Part shown: piece by piece, positions 31,242 to 38,417 of the stretch
How the letters are laid out: every line of letters starts with the position of its first letter
How positions within the stretch are numbered: position 1 is the first letter of the stretch
From: JBNKLG01 sp050292235
GTDB lineage: Bacteria > Pseudomonadota > Gammaproteobacteria > Chromatiales > Chromatiaceae
Direction of reading: 5' to 3'
NCBI GenBank assembly: GCA_050292235.1
Contig: JBNKLG010000019.1
Coordinates: 1-38,417 of the forward strand
DNA length: 38,417 nt
Notes under the pieces: generated by a model
What the model was told of the DNA's origin: nothing
The model's input: only the letters and a program-made list of their open reading frames with translations
The model's database searches: none
Made by a program: the position numbers and the translations under genes

Positions 31242-33050
31242 ATGTCGTCCCCTTTTGACAGCAATGCCACAAATATCGGCATTTATCGCTGGCCAGACAT
31301 CTTGACCATGGTGCTACAGCATCGCACCAAACTCGTCCAAGCCAATCTGGTGGCCATTTTCGGCGCATTACTGGCGGTGCCGGTCCCCATGCTCATTCCC
31401 CTGTTGGTCGATGAAGTCTTACTCCATCGTTCCGGGCTCCTGATCAACAGCATGAATCAGCTTCTCCCTAAGGACTGGCAAACGGCGACCTATTATATCC
31501 TGACCATCTTAGCCGCAACGCTCTTGCTACGATTGCTCAATCTTCTGGCCCACATCTGGCAATCCCTGGCCTTTGCCCGCATCGCAAAGGATGTCACCTT
31601 CCGCATTCGACGCCATTTGTTGCAGCGCATTGCTGGTGTTTCCATGCGCGAATACGAGACGCTGGGCAGCAGCACCATCGCCTCCCATCTGGTCACTGAC
31701 ATCGACACCCTGGACAGTTTTCTCGGCACTGCCACCAGCAAACTTTTGGTAGCCGTCATCAGCATCCTGGGGGCAGCACTGGTCATGCTTTGGATGCATT
31801 GGCAGCTGGCTGTTCTCTTCTTTTTCCTCAATCCCCTGGTGGTCTATCTGACCGTCCGTTTCAGCCGCCGGATCAAACACCTGAAGAAACAGGAAAACAA
31901 GGCCTACCAGGGCTTTCAGGAAAACCTGGCCGAGACTTTGGATGCCATCATGGAGCTACGCACCAACAACCGTGAGCGCCATTTTATCGACCGTATCGTC
32001 AGCAAAGCCAACCACATTCGCCACCGCTCTATCGATTTCAGCTGGCAGAGCGATGCCGCTGCCCGCCTCTCCTTCACCGTATTTCTAACGGGGTTTGACC
32101 TCTTTCGCGCTGTGGCCATGTTACTGGTGCTGTTTTCTGATCTCAGCATCGGCGAAATGCTAACCTTTTATGCCTATCTCTGGTTCATGCTGGGACCTGT
32201 CCAGGAGGTGCTGGGGGCGCAGTTCGCCTTTCAAGCCGCCAACGGCGCCCTGACCCGTGTCAATAAGCTGCTGACTTTAGAACTGGAACCCCCCCACCCT
32301 GCCCTTCAAGATCCTTTTTGCGGGCAAGACACGCTCGGCATCCAAATCCAACATCTTAATTTCAGTTATAACGAGGGAAGAAGCGTTCTGAACGACCTTT
32401 GCCTGGAAATCGCGCCTGGCGAGAAAGTTGCCCTGGTCAGTGCCAGTGGCGCAGGGAAAACCACCCTGATCCACCTGTTGCTGGGTCTTTATGAGCCTGA
32501 CAGCGGCGCCATTCTTTATGGTGGCGCCAACATCCGTGACATTGGCCTGGATCGGGTGCGTACCCATGTCGCTGTGGTATTGCAACACCCAGCCCTGTTC
32601 AACGACAGCGTACGCAACAACCTGAGCCTGGGACGCCACATCGAGGACGAGAAACTCTGGCAGGCCCTGGAAATGGCCCAGCTGGACGGCACCATTCGTG
32701 CCCTTTCCGACGGGCTCGACAACCTCATTGGCCGTGATGGCACCCGACTCTCTGGAGGACAGCAGCAGCGCCTGGCCATTGCCCGCATGATCCTCAGAGA
32801 CCCACGAATCGTCATCCTCGACGAGGCAACATCTGCTTTGGATGCCACCACCGAGGCGCAACTGCACCACTCTTTGGAAGCCTTCTTACGGGGTCGCACT
32901 GTGCTGATCGTGGCCCATCGACTGAGCGCCGTTCGCCAAGCCGACCGCATTCTGGTATTTCAACAGGGACACATTGTGGAAAACGGCAAACACCAGGAAC
33001 TGGTGGATGCGAACGGGGTCTATGCAAGGCTATATGCTGAACAGTTATAG
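31242..33050 (+). CDS. ABC exporter, fused membrane and ATPase domains
   Basis: The 602-aa half-transporter has an N-terminal six-helix domain (about 30-330, with ANLVAIFGALLAVPVPMLIPLLVDEV and LLVAVISILGAALVMLWMHW). The ATPase domain has Walker A VSASGAGKTT near residue 400 (Ser in place of the usual first Gly), Q-loop VVLQHPALF, signature LSGGQQQRLAIAR, Walker B IVILDEATSALD and H-loop IVAHRLSAV. It works as a dimer. No C39 peptidase domain is present, so it is not a bacteriocin processor. No membrane-fusion protein gene adjoins, yet it is divergent from a TolC-like gene. MsbA-like lipid or drug export is the simplest reading. Confidence 0.92.
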   Translation: MSSPFDSNATNIGIYRWPDILTMVLQHRTKLVQANLVAIFGALLAVPVPMLIPLLVDEVLLHRSGLLINSMNQLLPKDWQTATYYILTILAATLLLRLLNLLAHIWQSLAFARIAKDVTFRIRRHLLQRIAGVSMREYETLGSSTIASHLVTDIDTLDSFLGTATSKLLVAVISILGAALVMLWMHWQLAVLFFFLNPLVVYLTVRFSRRIKHLKKQENKAYQGFQENLAETLDAIMELRTNNRERHFIDRIVSKANHIRHRSIDFSWQSDAAARLSFTVFLTGFDLFRAVAMLLVLFSDLSIGEMLTFYAYLWFMLGPVQEVLGAQFAFQAANGALTRVNKLLTLELEPPHPALQDPFCGQDTLGIQIQHLNFSYNEGRSVLNDLCLEIAPGEKVALVSASGAGKTTLIHLLLGLYEPDSGAILYGGANIRDIGLDRVRTHVAVVLQHPALFNDSVRNNLSLGRHIEDEKLWQALEMAQLDGTIRALSDGLDNLIGRDGTRLSGGQQQRLAIARMILRDPRIVILDEATSALDATTEAQLHHSLEAFLRGRTVLIVAHRLSAVRQADRILVFQQGHIVENGKHQELVDANGVYARLYAEQL

Positions 33051-33225
33051 AATGGCTTTTGAACTGGCCATTATCCGTTTTATCTACACCGCACCCGGCA
33101 CACTGCTAAGGAAAGGTACATCAACGCGATCAGCAACGCCCACATCAGCCCAACCACCTATGCCGAAGGATTGCCAGCAAGATCAGTATTTACGCGTTGG
33201 CGATGAGCCTATCTGGAACAGACAA

Positions 33226-33936
33226 TTACGGCTCCTGGAGCAGAAAGTAGACTGTGCCCCGGTAAGAGGGATGGCTTTGCACCGCAGCAAGTGCCTTTTG
33301 GTCATAATTCCCCCCCTTAATCAGTCCGATGCGAAAAGGTAGTGCCAAATCGCGTTGGGCCAGCCGATACAGATAACGTGCGTGATCAGGCACAGGGTGA
33401 CTTCCCTGGTAGGTCTGAAAGACCACTTCATCGACTACCCCAAGCAACGCATCCAGGTCCTGCAGACGCCCCTGGCTTGCCCAGTCCAACAGACCAGTGA
33501 CACTGATCCGATATGCCGCGGGTAACTCCGCCCGCAGCTTACGCAGAAATACGCCATAGCGATCCAGGTGGCGGGTAGCCGCATCGAAATCCACCTGGAT
33601 TCCCCAAACCTGGCTGCCTCGAGCTGCAAAACCTTCGAGGTCCCGCTCGATTCTCCGGTAAAGGCCTTCGGGCCAATCCAGGGTCTCACAACGATAGACG
33701 AGCACCAGTGGCGGAGTGCTCGACAGTGGTGGAGAAAAACCGCGACGCTCATAACGCACCTTACCCTTGCGTGCCAACAATTCGCCCTGAAAAAGATAGA
33801 GTCGCCCCGCCTGTTTCAACAGGCGATCGATGCCTACCCCGGGGCGCCAGAGCCAGTAGCCAGCAAACGCCTCATCGCCAGCCCATCCGGGAAACGCGAA
33901 GAAAGCCAGCAGCAGCGCAATGAGCCGCCATATCAC
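33226..33936 (-). CDS. DUF3142 domain exported protein
   Basis: The 236-aa protein starts at GTG 33936, whose last two bases begin the stop codon TGA of the upstream gene (GTGA, translational coupling). The N-terminus IWRLIALLLAFFAFPGWAGDEAF is a signal peptide. The rest fits DUF3142: YWLWRPGV, LVLVYRCETLDWP, IQVDFDAATRHLDRYGVFLRKLRAELP, SVTGLLDWASQG, VVFQTYQG and FRIGLIKGGNYD. The pattern of strand-then-helix and the DFDA/E-type acidic ends suggests a TIM-barrel glycoside-hydrolase-like fold (inference). The open frame reaches 34041 but the extra part overlaps the neighbour. Confidence 0.82.
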   Translation of the reverse strand: MIWRLIALLLAFFAFPGWAGDEAFAGYWLWRPGVGIDRLLKQAGRLYLFQGELLARKGKVRYERRGFSPPLSSTPPLVLVYRCETLDWPEGLYRRIERDLEGFAARGSQVWGIQVDFDAATRHLDRYGVFLRKLRAELPAAYRISVTGLLDWASQGRLQDLDALLGVVDEVVFQTYQGSHPVPDHARYLYRLAQRDLALPFRIGLIKGGNYDQKALAAVQSHPSYRGTVYFLLQEP

Positions 33937-36080
33937 CAATAGTATTTCTGGCCCTTGGCCCACGAGATGTTGCCGAACCTGCTCTTGAGACGACGGAACC
34001 AGACCGCGCGGGTGGACGCAGGGATGTTTTGCTGCCCGCAATGATTGTAGCCGGAGGAGGCAAAACAGGTGATAGCGCGGTGCAGAGCATAGGCAACATC
34101 ATTGGCCGTTACCTTACCGTGACGATTAATGACCTCGAGATAGTAGTCGAGGCTGGTCACCTCCGGGACCGCCCACCCGGCGGCAGCGGGCAATCCATAG
34201 TCCTGGGGTCGATGCCACATCTGCCCCGCTTCACTGAATTCATTGTCACCGACGACTGACAACGGAGATTCGTTCCAGCCAACCTCGCGCAGAAAATCCC
34301 CCATGCAGTTGAGCGCAAAGGGGCGGGGATTTCGACGGTTTAGCTGTGCCACAAGCCTGGGCAGAGGTGGACACCCATATTCGTTTGATCCCTGCCAGCT
34401 CAAGGCACCACCGGGCATCGCCTTTAACGGCAGATCTTTGGGGCGTTTGCGAAGAACGCGGGCAGCCTCTTTGAACTGCCGGTGACGCAGCAACCCGTTG
34501 ACCAGGTGGAAGTAGGCCTGGGCGCGCAGCGACTTGGGCAGATCAGCTCGGGCCGCAAGTCTCTCCTGTAGAGACGGTGGGGCACGATGAATGGCAAAGA
34601 GACGGATCGATGCCTCGCCCGCAGGCGATCCCCTGGCATATAACGCATTCAGCCGTCCGGCAATCTGCCAGGTGATCGCCAGCAACCACTGAGCCTGAAG
34701 ACGACGCCCTGGGTGAGTCTCTGCAGCGATCATCCCGCGCCATAGCGTTTCTGCCTCAGACAAACGCCCTGAAGCGGTTAACGCCAAACCACGCAGCACA
34801 CACCTGCTGAAGGTACGGGTCGAGCCCGAAGCCGTAGCCGGTTCCCCTTCAGTGGCCTTGATCACCCCGGCGTAGTCTTTGTCCACCCAGTACCGTCGCG
34901 AAAGCGCCAGATATTCCCCGAGTCCATCCAGGCCTGCGGCGGCGAAATCTGCACGATGGGTAACAGGCAGACTCGCTGCCACCGGATCACCGGATGCCCC
35001 AGTAAAGTTGCGCTGACTGTCGTAACCCGAACGCAACGATGCCAGCGCCGCAACCGCAGCGAGCGCGGGAGCTGGCCATAACCCCTCTGATGAACGTTCC
35101 GCCGGATTCAGCTTTGACTCGGTCTCGTTGAGCAACCGGAGGGCTGCCACTTCAGAATTCTTGGCGCTACTGAGTCTGAGAATCAACCGCTGATATTCAG
35201 TGGCCAGTGCCGGACGGTCGGCGCTTAGCCAGCGCAGTTTGCGAAAGAGACCGCGCGCAGAACTGGCGTAGCGCCCCTCAGGATAGGCTTTCAGGTAAAC
35301 CTCAAACTCCTTCACTGCTCGCCCAATGTAAGCGCGGTCAATGTTCTTTTCTCCTGGCTCCCCCCAGTCATCGAAGGGCACCTGTGCCTGATTGAGGGAA
35401 ACACGCCCGAGCAGGTAGAGGGCGGTTTCCCGCAACCAGGGGGAGTCAGCTCCCTTCAGCCCCTCGAGCATCGCACGCGCCTTATCGAACTGTCCGCCAT
35501 AGAAAGCCCCTGCTGCCGCCAGATAGCGTGCAAAGGGTTGTGCAGCTCCAGAGACCGGCAGAGAGGTCATCGCTGTTCCGGCTTTGTCGCAAAGCCCCAC
35601 CATGCGTAGCCGCTCACTGGCGAGAATGGCCTGATCGGCTTGGGAAAGCCCCGCGACCAGCACCGCATTAAAAAAACCACCCAGTGCTGTAGGACCATCG
35701 CTGATGCAACGGCCATAAAATCCGTAGGCCATGCGCCCTTCTGCCGCTGCTACCACCTCGGGCGCCACCCCAAGCTTAACTGCCAGCTTCGTCACCTCGA
35801 GTGGCACCTCAGTTGCCTGTGTCAGATCCCCTGTTACCTGGGTCTCTTCCGCCTTCTTTAGAAAGGCCTCATAGTGAAATGGCAGGACATCACCGGGATA
35901 ACTGACCACGCCGAGGTCCTCCAACAGCAGCCCGAGGTTGGACCGCGTGTCATTCATCGGGGCCAGAAAGTAAGCAGAGGGACGCTCGCCGCACCAATCT
36001 ATACATGTATCAGAAGAGGCCGCCGCATTTGCAGCAGCGAGTGTGAACATGAGGGCGGCTGTGATGTGTATGGGCTTCAT
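33933..36080 (-). CDS. Large exported protein with helical repeats, partner of the DUF3142 protein
   Basis: The 715-aa protein has a signal peptide (MKPIHITAALMFTLAAANAAAS). The mature N-terminus, DTCIDWCGERPSAYFLAPMNDTRSNLGLLL, has two cysteines. Most of the rest looks like TPR-type helix pairs, e.g. ARYLAAAGAFYGGQFDKARAMLEGL, LYLLGRVSLNQAQ, LRGLALTASGRLSEAETLWRGMI and AQAYFHLVNGLLRHRQFKEAARVL. The C-terminal 70 residues have several cysteines and aromatic residues. I do not recognise a named family. The overlap with the DUF3142 gene implies the two act together, probably in the periplasm. ATG 36080 is preferred to the open frame start 36104 because the signal peptide follows it directly. 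Confidence 0.72.
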   Translation of the reverse strand: MKPIHITAALMFTLAAANAAASSDTCIDWCGERPSAYFLAPMNDTRSNLGLLLEDLGVVSYPGDVLPFHYEAFLKKAEETQVTGDLTQATEVPLEVTKLAVKLGVAPEVVAAAEGRMAYGFYGRCISDGPTALGGFFNAVLVAGLSQADQAILASERLRMVGLCDKAGTAMTSLPVSGAAQPFARYLAAAGAFYGGQFDKARAMLEGLKGADSPWLRETALYLLGRVSLNQAQVPFDDWGEPGEKNIDRAYIGRAVKEFEVYLKAYPEGRYASSARGLFRKLRWLSADRPALATEYQRLILRLSSAKNSEVAALRLLNETESKLNPAERSSEGLWPAPALAAVAALASLRSGYDSQRNFTGASGDPVAASLPVTHRADFAAAGLDGLGEYLALSRRYWVDKDYAGVIKATEGEPATASGSTRTFSRCVLRGLALTASGRLSEAETLWRGMIAAETHPGRRLQAQWLLAITWQIAGRLNALYARGSPAGEASIRLFAIHRAPPSLQERLAARADLPKSLRAQAYFHLVNGLLRHRQFKEAARVLRKRPKDLPLKAMPGGALSWQGSNEYGCPPLPRLVAQLNRRNPRPFALNCMGDFLREVGWNESPLSVVGDNEFSEAGQMWHRPQDYGLPAAAGWAVPEVTSLDYYLEVINRHGKVTANDVAYALHRAITCFASSGYNHCGQQNIPASTRAVWFRRLKSRFGNISWAKGQKYYW

Positions 36081-36097
36081 GGGGCGACCTGACGGAT

Positions 36098-36265
36098 TCA
36101 GCAAAAATAGCCTCCCTTTGAGAAATACTCGTATTCAATACTCTCTAGATCTTTATCCGTTTCTTCAGGATCCGGTTGTAACCCGTATTCTTCCAGCATA
36201 GAATAAACTAGGCCTCTAATTTGCTTAGAGTCGCTATCTGTAGCATCTCGAATAGTAATTTTCAT
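36098..36265 (-). pseudogene. Truncated GNAT N-acetyltransferase (55 aa)
   Basis: ATG 36265, with AAGGA 7 nt upstream, opens a 55-codon frame. It encodes MKITIRDATDSDSKQIRGL, then YSMLEEYGLQPDPEETDKDL and ESIEYEYFSKGGYF, and ends with Cys-stop. This is the N-terminal third of a GNAT acetyltransferase, whose normal continuation (the acetyl-CoA-binding R/Q-x2-G-x-G/A motif) is missing. The stop lies 17 nt before the start of the 715-aa exported protein gene, so the break probably marks the insertion or rearrangement that placed that gene here. Too short for the fold to work; likely a relic. Confidence 0.7.
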
Positions 36266-36376
36266 CTCGATATCCTTGTAATTCTAATGCTATTGATCAG
36301 CGGCATGTGGCTTTTGCACATCTGCTGGAGCTATTCGTTGAAGAGATTGGGGCCAAGCCTTTCTTCTTTCCTTTCA

Positions 36377-36397
36377 GCATTGAGCATTGAGCATTGA
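36377..36397. repeat. Three tandem GCATTGA units
   Basis: Three perfect 7-nt copies in a non-coding stretch of about 270 nt between the GNAT relic and the methyltransferase gene. A CAGTCTATT doublet follows near 36460-36480. No other feature was seen in this spacer. Confidence 0.8.
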
Positions 36398-36532
36398 GCG
36401 ATGATCTTACTGACATAACACTAATAGTGAAAGGCAACCTGGGCAAAAGGCAAGACCCCAGTCTATTCAGTCTATTCGTTAACCCGCTAGATTCATTGCC
36501 GATGACGGCGTGCGACCTGACCAAACCTACTG

Positions 36533-37294
36533 CTAATGGTTTTCTGCAATCAGAAAAAATCTATGATTTATGAGATCAAAATAACCATTAGATTCTATGT
36601 AATCGTGTATTGATTGTAATTTATCCAAGTATTGCTCAACTGAGAAATCAGGGATCTGCCACGGTATACATTTTAAGTAGTAAACAATCGCTCCGATATC
36701 AAAGAACCGTGTATAGCCAAAGCACTCGTTCTGGATCAGGATTTTGAATCCATGACGAATCAGGTTTTCCTTCGCCAATGTTAAATTCCAGGGTAAAAAT
36801 TCAGATGGTGGTGACCCTAGGGAGAAATTTAGATTCAAATCATTAATTCCACCAACTTGCTGTGTAATGAATTTTCCTTGGGGTTTTAATATTCGCTTCA
36901 CCTCACGGGCATCAAATGATTCATGCCGATTAATTATGACTGTGAAGAAATTACTGTCGTATGGAATTTTTGTATCGCTAGAAATATATCGTACTTCTAT
37001 ATTTGAATCTCTGAGGTGTTGCTGAGCGATTGTTACATTTTGTTCATATCCTTCAGTCGCATATGTTTCCTTCGAAAGATTCTTGAGCGTGGATAGGAAT
37101 TCTCCTCCTCCGGTACCCATATCTAGTATTACACTAGAATCTGAAAATGAAGCCTCTACAACACTCCGGTAATTCCATGGAAGTACTGATTCCTGCATAC
37201 GTCCGGACTTCAATAAGTACGAAAAATCCCATCCTTCGAAGTGTTCTGAATATTCAGTTATCAGTTTGCTAAATAACTCATCCTGTTCCATCAT
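36533..37294 (-). CDS. Class I SAM-dependent methyltransferase
   Basis: The 253-aa protein has motif I as VILDMGTGGGEFLSTL near residue 57, an acidic motif II region (TEGYEQNVTIAQQHL), DSNFFTVIINRHESFD and VKRILKPQGKFITQQVGG (post-motif II-III), all in the usual order for Rossmann-type methyltransferases acting on small molecules. The substrate is unknown. It is visibly AT-richer than the core genes and lies beside a damaged insertion sequence, suggesting acquisition. Two successive ATGs (37294, 37291) are possible starts with AGGA close upstream. Confidence 0.82.
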   Translation of the reverse strand: MMEQDELFSKLITEYSEHFEGWDFSYLLKSGRMQESVLPWNYRSVVEASFSDSSVILDMGTGGGEFLSTLKNLSKETYATEGYEQNVTIAQQHLRDSNIEVRYISSDTKIPYDSNFFTVIINRHESFDAREVKRILKPQGKFITQQVGGINDLNLNFSLGSPPSEFLPWNLTLAKENLIRHGFKILIQNECFGYTRFFDIGAIVYYLKCIPWQIPDFSVEQYLDKLQSIHDYIESNGYFDLINHRFFLIAENH

Positions 37295-37422
37295 GTCCTG
37301 ATCTTTTGCATTAAAATTTTATCAGCGGATATTGTCTGCATAACGAGACTGTCGAATTTATTGCATCCGACAGCAGTGCTTGATTAGTTTGATCAATGGC
37401 ATTGATTTCTGGTCTTTCATAT

Positions 37423-38379
37423 CTACTTTCCCATCATCAGGCAGTAAACGGCAGATCTTGATTCTCTCACAATATCGGGTTTTCGGCCCCTTTCCATGGG
37501 CCTTACAGGCCCTTTGTGCCACTTTATCCTCCCCAGTTCCCATAGTGCGCCAATTTCTCTATGTTGTGGACCAGGGCATAGAGCCTCCATTGGCCATCGA
37601 CCTTTTCCCGTGTCAGCCATATAGGCGTCGTTGCCCCGTTGGCTAAGCCATCGGAGGTTGGCTTCGGAGTGAAAGCCGGCATCGGCAGTCAGTTTGGCCT
37701 CTCTCAGGATGTTGCCCGAAAGCCCGAGATCCTGGAAGCTCTCTATGGTTGCCTCTATCAAGGGACACAGCAGCTCTTGTTCCTGTGGGGCGCCATGGAC
37801 TTGGGCCTCGACGATAATCTGGTGTTTGTCGTCGGTCCGATGGGCCTTGAGCATGCGTTTAACAGCCCGGTCGAGCTTCTGGCTCTTGGCCCGCAGTTCG
37901 TCATGGTAACCACTCCACTCCTTCGAGGCATTGGAGGGCAGCTTCAGCCCATCGATGGCGAACATCTCTTTGCCGATCAGTCCCATTTGGTCACAGACCA
38001 GCAGAACCTCTCGAAAGACGGACTGGATGGCTTCGGGAGATCGACCAACAAAGGCGGCAATGGTGGCATGGTCTGGCTTGGCTTCTCCGGCAAGCGCCAT
38101 GAACTGGACATTCTGCTTGCAGGCCGCTTCGATGCGGCGACTGCCCAGTATGCCTCTGGAATAGGCAAAGAGTACGATCTTCAGAAGACTCTTGGGAGGG
38201 TAGGCACAGGCACCGCGCTTTGCGTTGTGGTAGTGATCGTCGAAGGCCGACAGGTCAACCTTGTGTTCCATCAGATGGTGCAGGGCGTATTCGAAGGTGC
38301 CGGGTAGGATCTGCTCGTCAAAGTGGATCGCCACGAAGGCGCCTTGATGCAGATTGCCCGGCTTATAGCGGGGTCCCAT
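37423..38379 (-). pseudogene. IS1182-like transposase, internally deleted and frameshifted
   Basis: The frame starts GPRYKPGNLHQGAFVAIHFDEQILPGTFEYALHHLME and has DHYHNAKRGACAYPPKSLLKIVLFAYSRGILGSRRIE (DUF772-type N-terminus) and IGKEMFAIDGLKLPSNASKEWSG with the first catalytic Asp. LTADAGFHSEANLRWL holds the second. After YMADTGK, near 37607, the sequence jumps. In another phase the family's C-terminus EKVDGQWRLYALVHNIEKLAHYGNWGG is readable, ending at 37524. So roughly 100-150 codons, expected to include the last catalytic Glu region, are missing, and the residual frame runs on into unrelated codons to 37423. The element is probably inactive. Its right inverted repeat may lie beyond the window. 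Confidence 0.82.
37498..37512. repeat. Hairpin after the transposase C-terminal remnant
   Basis: GGGCCT-TAC-AGGCCC, a perfect 6-bp stem 12 nt past the natural transposase stop at 37524 (minus direction). Possibly part of the IS end or its terminator; no T-run. Confidence 0.45.
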
Positions 38380-38417
38380 TTTCCCTCCTTTCTTCCTCTA
38401 ACCGGTTTCAGCCCTAT

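Noticed and set aside
32974..33342. 122-codon plus-strand frame after the ABC exporter
   Set aside because: Starts inside the exporter in another phase and runs into the antisense of the DUF3142 gene.
36377..36397. CRISPR array
   Set aside because: Units of 7 nt in direct contact, with no spacers.
36297..36524. 75-codon minus-strand frame with tandem GCATTGA repeats
   Set aside because: Reads through simple repeats and lacks any recognisable domain; not credible as a gene.

Overview
The window is chromosomal DNA of a gammaproteobacterium. The evidence is an E. coli-like RNase E N-terminus, an Hda-type DnaA regulator, the DUF2066-pgsA-like/purM-purN neighbourhood, and the rpsF-rpsR-DUF2232-rplI-dnaB-alr-radA order. 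A Chromatiales-like, environmental lineage would fit the style, but this is a guess. The left 21 kb is housekeeping core. The right 17 kb is accessory, visibly more AT-rich in places, and ends in a decayed insertion sequence.

Core, 1-21 kb. A truncated YihY/BrkB membrane protein diverges from a wrbA-DUF2069-hda operon. A DUF2066 protein and a PgsA-like CDP-alcohol phosphotransferase (minus strand) diverge from purM-purN, which converges on dcd. Then come a small unknown protein, a roughly 490-nt untranslated leader, and rne, whose disordered tail carries a threefold repeated DxWxPSGxxxP motif. Next are a VOC-fold protein, a low-molecular-weight tyrosine phosphatase, tRNA-Val(GAC) with its terminator, a very unusual lipoprotein with a type IV pilin domain fused to its C-terminus, and a secreted nuclease. 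The ribosomal/replication cluster rpsF-rpsR-DUF2232-rplI-dnaB-alr-radA follows on the minus strand.

Accessory, 21-30 kb, all minus strand. Directly upstream of rpsF is a five-gene cassette. It has two proteins sharing an unnamed SGxxNPxW/GYRG domain (one fused to a Cys/His-containing putative papain-like domain), a phage tail-collar-domain protein, and two unrecognised probable beta-rich proteins. Perfect hairpins separate several of these genes. Upstream of the cassette lies an operon of a DUF917 protein (S-methyl-thiohydantoin-desulfurase-like) and an Asp/Glu/hydantoin-racemase-family protein. It is preceded by a sigma-54 activator of uncommon build (AAA+ - Fis HTH - long TPR-like tail). 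GGCAT(AA) inverted repeats occur in front of both the cassette and the DUF917 operon. They suggest shared control and contain sequences resembling -24/-12 promoters.

Right end, 30-38.4 kb. A TolC-family outer membrane protein diverges from an ABC exporter. A translationally coupled pair follows: a 715-aa secreted protein and a DUF3142 protein. Last are a 55-aa truncated GNAT acetyltransferase, an AT-rich methyltransferase, and an IS1182-like transposase that has lost its middle and its frame.

The best candidates for something undescribed are the 21.0-24.6 kb cassette with its possible regulatory link to the sigma-54/DUF917 operon, and the lipoprotein-pilin fusion.
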